From NCBI GenBank assembly GCA_012931725.1, contig CM022953.1:27679205-27743204 (forward strand): a stretch of DNA of 64,000 nucleotides, in the 5' to 3' direction. Both the position numbers and the translations under genes were made by a program. The notes under the pieces were generated by a model, which was not told where the DNA came from, ran no database searches, and saw only the letters and a list, made by a program, of their open reading frames with translations. This document shows, one piece after another, positions 1 through 10,170 of this stretch. The stretch's first letter is position 1; every line of letters begins with the position of its first letter. The stretch comes from Litsea cubeba. Taxonomy: Eukaryota; Streptophyta; Magnoliopsida; Laurales; Lauraceae.

Positions 1-20
1 GAGAGGAATTCTATAAGATC

Positions 21-3000
21 ATGGTAAGCAGTCGTCCATGGGTGATGGAAGATCAGAGCGTTTTGCCCAAGCCTACCTTCTTCTTTGGTGATGCAGTCCC
101 TGATGACATTACATACCAGAGGAGATCTTTTCAGTTTTCCTTCACAGCAGATGGTGAGAAGAAGACTGTTACTACCCGGTCGATGTTTGATCGCACCGTC
201 TCGATTCTGAGCCTTGCCCCCACGTGCCCTAAGACGGAAGATCCTCCAAGTTGGGTGAGAAGGACAAATGTAATCAAGACCGGGGTTTTTGTTGGCGGTT
301 CTCCTGGATATACGGAGAGGTCGCCTGTTGACATGGACTTGTTGATGCCATCAAGCGGCTACCAAGGCTCTGATTATCCGTCGGTCGATTTGAGACCGGT
401 GGGCCTTGGTATTTTCAGCGGTGACGGCAGCAATTGGATCAAGCCTTTTCGACTTCGAGGTCGTTTCAATGCTGACTCCGAGTGGAAGTCGTGGACTGAT
501 CGCGTCCTGCTGATTGGTGGCGCCATTTTGAAGGAAGCCGGGATTTTTGATGCGGTCCGCGCCTTTAGGGAGACCGTGATCTTTTCCGACGAGGCCTTCA
601 TGGCTATGCTGGAGTCGTTCCTCCCTCAAACCAATACCTTCGTTGTGACGAATGGTGAGATTGGTTTTTCTTTGAAGGAGCTGAGCGCTATTACCGGATT
701 GCCCATCCTCGGCAAACTTTATGAGGAGTTTATGCCGATTGACAGCGTCCTCGAGGGGCAGTCTGAGGAGTTCAGGCTTCTATACTTTCAGCTCGTCGCC
801 TTCTATGATTTTTTGAAGGAGAAGGGGGGTTCGAAAGTTAGATCCAGCAGTTGGAAGAGTTTTTGCTCTTCATTCCCCAACTTTTTTGATAGTAGGGAGC
901 CTTCTGATAGCATGACCCAGGAAGCTGGAGCTCAGGATCCAAAGAAGATCTTGGTCATGCAAGAAGAGTTGAGAGATTTCTGTGCAAGTACAAACGCCAT
1001 ATGTCCTGACATTGCACTGCGGAGAGATCTCGCTGTTTACCTCACTTATTGGCTTGGTGAGGCTGTTTTTGCTGGAGGAGATGGAACGCACATCAGGCCG
1101 CATTGTATTTTCCCGGCTTGTCAGATGGCGTTTGGAGAGCAGCTTGCTTTGGTGCCAGCTCTTTACTCCTACCTGTGTACCGAACTGCAGGCTGCTGCTT
1201 TTCTGGTTCGGCTTGGGCTTCCCATGAATAGGGTATTTTCAGCCCATATCTTTTATTCGTGGTATGTATACCACTGTCCTGGCTTCCATCGGCTGGGTGC
1301 TGCACAGGATGATGATCCTCTGATGATTCGACTGGCTAAGGGCAAAGCCGTGTCCGAATCACTTTTGTTTGCCCGCATGAGGATCCGACGGTTCAGGGAC
1401 GTCGAGATGGGGCAGTCTTCAGTGAAGCTTTCTCCGGAGTTGCGGAAGAAGGCTTTTGATTTTGGTGCCTCCCGAGACTCTACCAGGGCGGGGTCGGGAA
1501 GGCATTATTCCTTGACAAATGCAGAGAGAGAGTGGCTTTTCAGCATACGTGTCGGCACAATGGTGTACCGCAGACATCTTTTCGTCGATATCCAGCCGTA
1601 TGTACCCTCTCGCTTTGCTTTGCAGCTGGGCTTTTCTCAAGGCGTTGTTGGAGCGCCTTCAAGTATGGTGAAGCGCTTTGGAGGCTTACAGGACGGGAGA
1701 AATGCATGGGCTTTTTATAGTGCTGAAGACACTACAGCCATGATTTCTTATCCTGTGTTGCTGACTTCCCGGACTGCCGGCTTTGCGAAGTGGTTCGCGG
1801 AGAGCTTCTCGGCATATCGGGGACTTTCCAGGAAGGAGCTTGATGTGAAGCTGGCATCTGGAAAGGGCCTTGGAAAGTCGGATGGCGTCCGGCGAGAGGA
1901 AGTTTGGGCCTTCCTTTCTGGAGAGAAGCACAAGATAGGCTTTCTCGGTGACCAGGGCGTCATTGGTTCTGAAGCTGTTCGAGAAATACCTGATGAGGCT
2001 TTAGAGCAGCTAGAACAGGAGGAAGCCGAACTTGGCGCTTGGATGCAGGCGGCACAGAGGCAAGCTTCCGTGGAGTCTACTGGCAAGAGCAGACCATCTA
2101 GTGATGAGTCAAGTGGGAAACCTGACTCTGACGGCGGGGCAGGTTCCTCTAAGAAGCGAGCCCGCAGAAGTAAGAGGAGGAGGAGTCATCATAGTAGCAA
2201 GGGGCAGCATGAGGACTCTCCTAACTTGGAAGTTCCTCTTACTATCAATGAGGATGTGCCAGTGGATGCTGACGAGCCTCCGGAGAAGAGAAGCCGAGAA
2301 GAAGAGACCGTCGGTGAAGGTATGATTCTTCCTTTTTCTCTTTCCATTTCTTTTCATGGGACTTTTTCCATGTTATGATTTGCTTCTTGTTTCTGCTTTT
2401 CTTCTCTTTTTTTTTAGCAGAGGAAGACTTGGTGATGCCTGAGGTCCCAACCGATGAGGTGGTGATGGATCCTATTGAGGCACCTGAAGAAGAACCGAGG
2501 GACTCTGGAGTAGATCCAGAATCTCCAATTGGTACGACTTCTTTTGCTCTCTCTTTTTTTTTTTTGTTTGTGACTTGGTTTGCTAACACAATTTTTTTGT
2601 TGCCAGCTGACTTGCCACAGGGTTCTGATGACTTTGAACCATCGATGGACGCAAATGTTGATGATGCTTTCGATGAGTTCATGGAGGAAGAAAGTGTTCC
2701 GCCAGTCGTAGAAGAAGGTATTTTGTAGTTATAACTCTGATAATGATTTTCAAACAGGGTCATATTCATACCTTTTTGTGTTTCCTTTGCAAGTTTTGAA
2801 GTGGCAGAGGAGGATCCGTCGCTTCCAGAGCAAGAGATGCCAGAGGTTGATCCAGAGGTAGAGATTCCTGGGACCAGCTCTGACAATATTGAGGAGATTC
2901 CTCGCGCTGAGATTCCTTCCCGAGCAGGAGCAGCTTCAGCTGGAAAGAGTTCTTTTGTTACTCTTTCAACAGATGATGACATGAGTAGCCGACCAACGGA

Positions 3001-3727
3001 GTTGGGCGAATCCTCAGCTGGGCCATCTCTTCTTTTTGCGAAGAAGGTGGTGGTGCGAGTTGTGAGCTCTTGGATTGAGACTCTCTTTTCTGGGCACTTG
3101 GAAGTCGGATTTGGCATGATCCAGCATGTGCAGGAGATTCTCAGCGATGCTGAAGAGGCTGGTCTGGATGTCACAGGTGCCAGGGCGATCGTTGATAGGA
3201 TCATTGCACTGGGTGACAAGTGGTTTGAGACCGTGAGTTTGGCTGATGACCAGTTCTTCAAGGAGATGTTCCTGGACCCTGCTGATAAGGCTAAGTCTGA
3301 CCTGGATGAGGCTACAGAAAGCAGGAAGCTGGCAGTCCGAAAGAGGAACTTAGAAGAGATAGCCATCATCAGGCTGACACATGACCTCAACATCCTTGAT
3401 AGGGAGGTCGATGAGGCCAGGAAACGTCTTGAGCATTTGCAGGCACAAGTCGCTGCCAAGTGGACTGCCATAATAGAAGCTCGCGACGGGGAGAGTGCCC
3501 TGATTCACCAGGTTGCAGATGCTGAACGGGTTCTCAAAAGGAAGTCTGATGAGGATGAACAATGGCAAACTGCTCGAGGTAAGCTTCCTGGTGTGAGAGA
3601 AGGGGTACAGCCCACTCCAGCATCTCATGGCAAGTTCCTGAAGAAGCGTGCCTTGGAATCCTTGACGGCTGAGGCTAAAAGTCTGCTTGGGGAGCTGAAC
3701 TCTTGGCTGGAGACCATTTTTGATTGA
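21..3727 (+). CDS. antisense ORF of element A, plant mobile domain (PMD-like) protein, four exons
   Basis: The reading frame stays open across four exons joined by consensus GT-AG introns: 21-2319, 2421-2531, 2607-2717, 2808-3727; the three introns are 90-101, 75 and 90 bp class and all phase 1. The spliced frame gives about 1146 residues. Exon 1 resembles the plant mobile domain (aminotransferase-like) seen in antisense ORFs of Tat-type elements, with a motif around FSLKELSAITGLPI near residues 215-230. Residues 715-735 are a basic, likely nuclear-localising patch (KKRARRSKRRR). Exons 2-3 encode short acidic linkers and exon 4 ends in a coiled-coil-like charged region. It runs opposite to gag-pol. 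No stop lies in frame in bases 1-20, so the true start could be further left. Function is unknown. Confidence 0.75.
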
Positions 3728-3729
3728 GC

Positions 3730-3924
3730 TCCTGTATACAGAAACCATCCTTCTTTCTTTTTTTTTTTTTGGTACCACTTGTATTTTTTTGGTACTTATT
3801 TTTTTTGTAGTGCTTGTGAACACTTTCTTTTTTTTTTGGTACCACATGTATTTTTTGGTACTCTTTTCCTTTTTTTTTGTTATTATTTTTTTTGTAGTGC
3901 TTGTGAACACTTTCTTTTTTTTTT
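3730..3924. repeat. T-rich tandem repeat with GGTAC motifs
   Basis: Runs of 8-12 T alternate with short words such as GGTACCAC, TGTATTTTTT and GTAGTGCTTGTGAACACTTT, the last present twice (about 3811 and 3896). It begins directly after the stop codon of the antisense ORF and is part of its presumed 3' untranslated region. Confidence 0.7.
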
Positions 3925-4119
3925 GTTATCCCTACGCTCACTTGAATCTTTTTGTGATAAAAGTAATTGCTAAATGGGATGCTCTTTTTTTTTGTTATCC
4001 CTGCGCTTCACTTGAATCTTTTTGTGATAAAAGTAATTGCTAAATGGGATGCTTTTTTTTTTGTTATCCCTACGCTCACTTGAATCTTTTTGTGATAAAA
4101 GTAATTGCTAAATGGGATT
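3925..4119. repeat. 69-bp tandem repeat, three units
   Basis: Units begin at 3925, 3994 and 4063, each starting GTTATCCCT and containing TGATAAAAGTAATTGC; the last lacks the trailing T-run. It lies between the convergent antisense ORF and integrase of element A. Confidence 0.85.
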
Positions 4120-4168
4120 TGATCAAAAGGTTGTCATTTTGTGAAAATCTTTTGTCAAGTGATTGTTT

Positions 4169-4526
4169 TGGCATGAAAGCCAGGTTTTTGTTTGTGGCGT
4201 GGAAGCCAATTTTGGCATGAGAGCCAGCTTTTCTTGTGGCATTGATAGCCGAGTTTTTTTTTGTTTGTGGCATCTATAGCCAATTTTGGTGGCATTGATA
4301 GCCGGTTTGTTTTGTGGCATCTATAGCCGGTTTTTGGTGGCATTGATAGCCTGTTTTGTTTTGGTGGCATTGATAGCCATTTTTTTTTTTTTGAAATCCA
4401 AGTTTTTTGTTTGTGTGGCATTGATAGCCGGTTTTGTTTTAGTGGCATTGATAGCCGGTTTGTGGCATTTATAGCCTGTTTTGTTTTGGTGGCATTGATA
4501 GCCTGTTTTGATGGCATTTATAGCCG
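4169..4526. repeat. array of 14 short GGC...GCC hairpin units
   Basis: About fourteen units of form TGGC-N6/7-GCC, most with loop ATTGATA, ATCTATA or ATTTATA, are spaced 15-50 bp by T/G-rich linkers. The first three (from 4169) have full TGGC/GCCA arms. A sister motif, GGCGTTTATAGCC, recurs inside the LTR of the same element (20883-20955). Confidence 0.8.
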
Positions 4527-4544
4527 GTTTGGTTTTCAAAAAAT

Positions 4545-4986
4545 GCAAGTATCGACTAAAAGTCGCCTCCCTGCTGAATGTTCTTGCAAGTATCGATGGA
4601 ATGTCGCATCCTTGCTCATTCGGTTGCGAGTATCGATGGAATGTCGCATCCTCGCGGATTTGGGTGCAAGTATCGATGGAATGTCGCATCCTTGCTTTTC
4701 AAAAATTTTGGTTTTGCGGGTACTGACTTGATGTCGTTTCCCCACGATTTTTGAAATTTGTGGTTTTCTCGAACCTTTGGGTTATGGATATCAACTGAAA
4801 TGTTGCGTCTCCATGGTTTTTTTTTTTGAAATTTGGGTTGTGGATATCAACTGAAATCTTGCATCTCCACGGTTTTGGATTTTGCAAGTATCGACGAAAT
4901 GTCGCTTCCCTGCGATTTTGGAAGTGTCGAACGTGGTTCGCTTGCTTCCGATTTGTGCGAGTATCGACTAAGCGTCGCTTCCTCGC
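4545..4986. repeat. array of ten two-stem hairpin units with compensating changes
   Basis: Units of about 30 nt start near 4545, 4586, 4626, 4666, 4716, 4784, 4840, 4884, 4920 and 4957. Each has outer 5-nt arms, an inner 4-5 nt stem and a 3-6 nt loop. Outer arms change in pairs: GCAAG/CTTGC, GCGAG/CTCGC, ATGGA/TCCAT, GTGGA/TCCAC, GGAAG/CTTCC. Inner arms also change together: CGAC/GTCG, CAAC/GTTG, CGAAC/GTTCG. Some units carry one mismatch (4545, 4716, 4840, 4884). Confidence 0.8.
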
Positions 4987-5344
4987 GGCTTTTTGAAAAA
5001 CCATTTTTTTTTTAAAGACACGAGGGTCATGAGTTTTGACCTAAAACCATTTTGACGGTAAAAGGCAGGGTGGACTAGGGTGGAAATCCCTGAATCCGGA
5101 TTTTGTTTCAAACCATGAATTTTGGGTTCAAAGGTTGAAAATTTTGGTCAAGTTAGGGAAAGGTTCCTAAACTTGGATATATTTTTTTTTGAACAATGAA
5201 ACGATGAAAGTAAGCATTGTTTTAGATTTCTAGAAATTTCAACATTTGATATGAAAATTCTAAAAAAGGGTGGGTTTAGCGAGCGTGTACCTGGAAACCG
5301 GTTTTGGCCGTACAGGCATTGCTCTTACCCAGTTGGGTAAGTCT
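4987..5344. other. unassigned spacer of element A
   Basis: About 360 bp between the hairpin array and the integrase stop codon. I see no ORF, no clear repeat and no convincing AATAAA; it is presumably 3' untranslated sequence of the sense transcript. Confidence 0.5.
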
Positions 5345-6520
5345 TCAAGGGTAGTACCGCTTTAAGAACTTGCCGTTGATAGGCAGCATACATCTGTCAC
5401 CTTCCATGTTTAGGAGTGCGTATGCGCCATTGGAGAAAACTTTGTCGATGACGTAGGGTCCCTCCCATTTCGGCTCAAATTTGCCTTTGGACTTGTGAGC
5501 GAAGACCATTGGTCTTTTTACCGCAAGAACCAAGTCATTCTTTTTGTAGGCGCATTGCCTGACCTTTTTATCGAAAGATCCCGCCATACGTGCTTGGTAA
5601 AGTTCAATGCTTTGTTGAGCTTCGAGCCGTCTCTCATCGAGATTGTCCAGCTCATGGAGCCGCAATTTGACATTGCTTTCTTGAGTCATGTCATTTTGCA
5701 AGGATACCCTCAAGGAAGGAATTTGTACTTCCAAGGGCACGACAGCTTCGCATCCATAGACCAAGGAGAATGGTGTGCTATGGGTTGGTCCTCGAATGGT
5801 GGTTCGATAGGCCCACAAAGCTTCAGACATTTTGTTGCTCCAGTCTCTTTTGTGATTAGAGACCATTTTTTTGAGGATTTTGCAGAGTGTCTTGTTGAAA
5901 GCTTCTGTTAACCCGTTTGCTGCCGGATTGTATGGAGTCGAAGGACAGCTTTGGATTTTGTATTTGTCGCAGAACCTGTAGAATCGATGATCCCGGAACT
6001 GTGGTCCGTTATCATGGACGAATCTTTTGGGTATACCGAAACGACAAATGATGTTGGTGCGTAGGAACTGAAGGACTGATGAGGTCTTCATTTCGTTAAA
6101 CGCAAATGCTTCTGACCACTTGGAGAAATAATCCGTAGCGGCGAAGATGAAGCGATGACCTTTGCTTGAAGGGGGAGAAATAGGACCTATGATGTCCATA
6201 CCCCAGGCTTCGAAAGGCCATGAGATTGCTGTAGGATGCAGCCATTCTGGAGGCATGTGAATGTAATCTCCATGAACTTGGCATTGTTGGCAGCGCTTGG
6301 CAAATTGCATTGCGTCAGCTACCATGGTAGGCCAGTAATATCCTAACCTTTTTATCTGATCATAGAGCTTAGGTCCAGCCTGATGAGCTCCACAAAGACC
6401 AGCATGAACTTCTTTGAGTGTTTCTTCAGCCTCTTGTTGTGACAAGCAGCGTAGAAGTACTCCGTTGAAGGATTTCCTGTAAAGGATTTTGAAGGAATAT
6501 CCAAATGGAAGCTTGGGGTT
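5345..6520 (-). pseudogene. integrase of element A (C-terminal part of split pol)
   Basis: An open minus-strand frame runs from the copia junction at 6520 to a stop at 5345. It has the HHCC zinc-binding segment (H..H, then CQQC near 6300), the integrase core with D in GMDIIGPI, D in VHDNGPQF and E in NGLTEAFNK, and a C-terminal segment ending in FLKRYYP typical of the end of Tat-type polyproteins. Integrase inserts the cDNA into host DNA. The frame is intact here, but it is cut off from RT by the copia insertion, so no full polyprotein can be made. The upstream continuation lies at 13590 and beyond. Confidence 0.92.
6516..6520. repeat. target-site duplication GGGTT (left), copia D
   Basis: GGGTT at 6516-6520 is repeated at 13590-13594, directly outside the two LTRs of element D. 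The five-base duplication falls within the pol gene of element A. Confidence 0.95.
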
Positions 6521-6724
6521 TGTTGGAATTTGAGATGAATTTGAGATGACTTAAGTAGTCTTTGAAGAATTGAAGAAGATAGTATCTCAACTATTGATTT
6601 GAGTTGGAATTATTGTCAACACATTGTCACAAACATGATGATAATAAGCTGGTGTTGATAGAGCTTGAAAAGGAGAAACAGAATTGAAACAGTCAGGAAT
6701 TCAGAATTCCTGAAGCAGAGCACG

Positions 6725-6918
6725 CGGTCGACCGGGCTCTTCATGCGGTCGACCGAGCAAGAAGAAACCTGCAGAAAACAGAAAAAGGCACCTCTCAGTT
6801 ATTTTCGTGACACAGTGTGTCTTCGGTCGACCGGGACTCCAGGATGTCGACCGAGCTCGAAATTGTCTGTTTTCCAGTCAGTGTCTTCGGTCGACCGGGC
6901 AAGCTAGGATGTCGACCG
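6725..6918. promoter_or_regulatory. six GGTCGACC palindromic boxes in U3 of copia D
   Basis: CGGTCGACCG or its one-sided variant TGTCGACCG occurs at 6725, 6746, 6824, 6844, 6888 and 6910. They occur as alternating pairs followed by GGG or AG. The cluster ends 130 bp before the TATA box. The same boxes are in the 3' LTR (12597 onward), one broken by a 2-bp insertion (GGTCGACTCCGAG). Role as an enhancer is inferred. Confidence 0.65.
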
Positions 6919-7048
6919 AGCACGGGAACCAGAGTTGCGCAGAATTAGAAGTTTTGCACGAAAATTCAGCACAGTTATCTATTTCGTTTGGGAATCTTTC
7001 TAAACGAATTGTAGCCCGTTTTGAATACAATTAAGGGTTATTAAAACC

Positions 7049-7059
7049 TATATAAAGGC
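7049..7059 (+). promoter_or_regulatory. TATA box of copia D
   Basis: CTATATAAAGG lies about 665 bp before the LTR end, the expected position for the U3 promoter; transcription would start about 30 bp downstream. Confidence 0.7.
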
Positions 7060-7716
7060 ATGCTTGGGTCGTTCATAAACACACCAAGAAGAGACACCAG
7101 AGAGAGAAGAAGAGAAGAGAAAAGAGAGAGAGTTCTTGAGAGAAAGCTGGTGCTGTTGCTGTGTGCTGTTGTGCTGCATCTTTCTACAGCAATTGTGGAC
7201 GAGATTATGCTCTAGAAGATGGTGTTTTCGTCCATGAGTTAAGTGTCTCTCTGTTTATGCTTTAATTTCAATTTGTAAGGGATTGAGAGAGAGAGAATTG
7301 TAGAGGGGAAGGGCTGTAGACAGAATTAATCTTCTACTCTGTTTTTAACATCAAGTTGGTGCTTGGTGTTTGGGGTTTGGTGATCCTATCTGTTGGTGCA
7401 GATAAATTGTAAAGGGAGTCGGTGCTTCCTAGATAGTTGGTGCTATCTGAAACTCAAGGGAGTAGGTGCTTCCTAGATAGTTGGTGCTATCTGAAACTAA
7501 GGGTTGGTGCTCTTTGTCGTTGTAGCGACTAAATAAGATTCAGATCTGTCCCGGATTGGTGTTCGGACAGTCTTTGAACCGTGGACGTAGCCTTTCGGTG
7601 AACCACGTTAAATCTGGTGTCATTGTGTGGTTTGACTTGTTTTGTTGTTGAATTGGACCTGTTTTTAGAAATCACTGATTCACCCCCCCCTCTCAGTGAT
7701 CGCGGTATCCAACAAT

Positions 7717-7728
7717 TGGTATCAGAGC
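7717..7728 (+). other. primer-binding site, initiator Met tRNA type, copia D
   Basis: TGGTATCAGAGC, two bases (AT) after the LTR end, is the standard complement of the 3' end of plant initiator methionine tRNA. Confidence 0.95.
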
Positions 7729-7780
7729 GAGGTTCCCTTGATCAGTTTAATACGCTAAGGGTGATCTCTTGTCAAATCAC

Positions 7781-9394
7781 ATGGCAGTCAATACAGGGAA
7801 TATGAAAGCACCTCTGTTTGATGGTTCTAATTACTCTTTCTGGAAGATTAGGATGCAAGCCTTCATCAAATCACTTGGCTATGATGTTTGGGAGGCTGTC
7901 AGAGTCGGTTACAATGCTGCCAACGTACCCAATGATACTGCATCGAAGAAGTTGGCAGACAACGACTCCAAGGCGCAGAATGCACTCTTTAGTGGCCTTG
8001 TGGACAGCGAGCTTGTCAAAGTAATTGCATGCAAAACAGCCAAGGAAATTTGGGACAAGTTGCAAAGCATACATGAAGGTGATGAGAAGATTAAAGAAGC
8101 CAAATTGCAAACTCATCGCTCTCAATTTGAATCTCTTCGCATGGAGGAAAGCGAGAATGTTGACTCATATTTGCAACGAGTGAATGAAGTCACGAATGAC
8201 ATTCGTGGACTAGGGGAGGAGATTAAAGAGCCGGTCATCGTCAAAAAGGTTCTAAGATCTCTTCTTCCTCGGTTTGATTCAAAAGTCTCAGCCATTGAAG
8301 AAGCCAAAGATCTGAATGCATTTTCCATGGATGAATTACATGGTTCTCTAACTGCCTATGAGATGCGCATAGGAAAGACGTCTTCATCTGATAAAGAAGC
8401 CGCCTTCAAAGTTCAGAAAAAGGCAAAAGAGACTGCTGGTCATGATGTTGATTCTGATGATGATGAGCTTGAGGCTCAATTTGTTAGAAAGTTGAAGAAA
8501 GGAAGCATTGGCAAGTACAAAGGGAAGCTACCCTTTAAATGCTTCAATTGTGGAGGTATTGGTCACTTTGCTGCGAAGTGTCCGCTAAAAGAAGACAATG
8601 AAAGTGACTCTTATGCTGAAAAGAGTAAAGGAAAGAGAAATTTCAGAAAAAGGGGCAAAGCTAAAAACTTTCTATGTCAACAAGATGACAGCACGTCTGA
8701 AACTTCAGACGATGATGAATCAACCGAAGCTCTCTTCATGGTCACTGTTGAAGAAGAAGAAGAGCTAGATCCAGAAGAGGATGAGGAGGCTGAAGTCAAT
8801 CTTGAAGAGGAACTCATAGCCGCACTTGAGGAGCTAAGCATGGAACGCAAATCAAGTAAGAAAAATCTGAAACTTCTCCATGAATCTGAAAGTTCTATTA
8901 TTTCTTTGAAAACTCAAGTAGAAGAATATAAAAGAATGGTAGAAGTCCTTGAAAACCAAATAAGTATCAAAAAGGAAGAGGCTATGAAACTTGAAACTGA
9001 GATCGCTAGAGCAAAGGCTGAAAATTTGGAAAATAGCAAAAAACTCAAAGCGCTCCAAGCGATTGAAGGGACTATGAAACTCAATGAACTACTGAAAGTT
9101 CAAAGACCAGCCCACTTCAGATTTGGTCTAGGATTTGAGAAAGGTGAATCCTCTAAGATTGCACCTCCTGAAAAGAAAAAGTTTGTGAAGCAAGTCACTG
9201 CACCTTCTAACTCTATGAAGCCCACTCAACCTAGAAAGGAGTCCATTCCTGTTAGAAAGGTAATGAAGACTAACCAGTCACAAAGAATGGGTTTGCCATC
9301 AAGAAGAGTAGCAACGGCAAAACAGTGGCAACTGGATCAAGAACTGCTGGAAATCTCTATACACTGTCAGATGGAGCTGAAAAGACCTGCTTGA
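7781..9394 (+). CDS. Gag of copia D
   Basis: The 537-residue frame starts at the first ATG after the primer-binding site (MAVNTGNMKAPLFDG). It has the copia Gag domain with FWKIRMQAF near residue 22, a CCHC zinc knuckle CFNCGGIGHFAAKC near residues 250-265, an acidic stretch, then a coiled coil (about 350-430). Gag forms the virus-like particle that packages the RNA. The frame should go on into a second knuckle and the aspartic protease, but near 9300 the sequence jumps to the region before integrase, and the Gag frame then runs out at 9394. It is therefore separated from pol. Confidence 0.9.
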   Translation: MAVNTGNMKAPLFDGSNYSFWKIRMQAFIKSLGYDVWEAVRVGYNAANVPNDTASKKLADNDSKAQNALFSGLVDSELVKVIACKTAKEIWDKLQSIHEGDEKIKEAKLQTHRSQFESLRMEESENVDSYLQRVNEVTNDIRGLGEEIKEPVIVKKVLRSLLPRFDSKVSAIEEAKDLNAFSMDELHGSLTAYEMRIGKTSSSDKEAAFKVQKKAKETAGHDVDSDDDELEAQFVRKLKKGSIGKYKGKLPFKCFNCGGIGHFAAKCPLKEDNESDSYAEKSKGKRNFRKRGKAKNFLCQQDDSTSETSDDDESTEALFMVTVEEEEELDPEEDEEAEVNLEEELIAALEELSMERKSSKKNLKLLHESESSIISLKTQVEEYKRMVEVLENQISIKKEEAMKLETEIARAKAENLENSKKLKALQAIEGTMKLNELLKVQRPAHFRFGLGFEKGESSKIAPPEKKKFVKQVTAPSNSMKPTQPRKESIPVRKVMKTNQSQRMGLPSRRVATAKQWQLDQELLEISIHCQMELKRPA

Positions 9395-10170
9395 TGAGTC
9401 GGACAGAGGAAAGTTGGTTGTGGCACAAACGCCTTGGGCATCTAAGCTTTGATAACATGTCAAAGATTTGCAATTCAAAGGCTGTAAGAGGCATGTCTAA
9501 AGTTGAAAAGCCTTCCAATCCCATTTGCGACTCTTGCCAAAAGGGAAAGCAAACGAGGGTTATGTTCAAGTCAAAGGAGCATCATTCCAAGAAACCTCTT
9601 GAGCTAGTGCACACTGATCTCTGTGGACCGATGCGAACTCAAAGCACCAATGGAGATAAGTATTTCATGTTATGCATTGATGATTATACTCGTATGACAT
9701 GGGTATTGTTTCTTAAGCATAAGCATCAAGCACTTGATCGTTTTAAAGTGTTTAAAGCACAGGTTGAAAATCAATTGGAAAAACGTATCAAGATTTTAAG
9801 GTCTGATCGTGGAGGCGAGTTCACATCTGAAGAGTTCACTAAATATTGTGAACATCATGGCATTCAAAGACAGTACTCAGCCCCTAGAACTCCACAGCAA
9901 AATGGAGTTGTGGAACGGAAGAATCGCACCGTACAAGAGATGGCTCGTACGATGCTAAGTGAAAGCAAGATGGCTGACAAGTATTGGAAAGAGGCAATTC
10001 ATACGGCTGTATACATTCAAAATCGATGCTTGATCAGGCCACATGAAGACAAAACGCCCTATGAGCTATGGTTTGGAAGAAAAGCAACAGTCAAGCACTT
10101 CAAAGTCTTCGGCAGCAAGTGTTACATCAAGCGGCTCGAACAAAATCCGGGCAAATTGAAGAAAGAGCTG
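9303..10170 (+). pseudogene. integrase of copia D, lacking upstream protease
   Basis: The frame shows the pre-integrase motif WLWHKRLGH near 9410, a CDSC zinc segment, then the core with D in HTDLCGPM, D in RSDRGGEF and E in PQQNGVVERKNRT. The sequence just before it (VATGSRTAGNLYTL) normally follows the protease; no DSG protease motif is present, so a deletion joins the end of Gag to this point near 9303. A missing T in a TTT run near 10158 shifts the frame at the junction to the RT part. Confidence 0.9.

Larger units (their letters stand above)
6521..7714 (+). repeat. 5' LTR of copia D
   Basis: Starts TGTTGGAATTTGAG and ends GCGGTATCCAACA. Matched by 12396-13589 with only small differences, many of them one-base length changes in homopolymers. 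Contains a palindromic box cluster, a TATA box and short tandem words of type TTGGTGCTATCTGA at about 7380-7510. Confidence 0.95.

Noticed and set aside
1..600. Search for the 3' LTR of element A at the left edge.
   Set aside because: The antisense ORF begins at base 21 and none of the LTR sequence at 20599-22917 recurs there; the LTR must lie outside the window.
4169..4986. Plus- and minus-strand ORFs of 60-120 codons across the hairpin arrays.
   Set aside because: They are low-complexity translations of tandem repeats and overlap each other in several frames.
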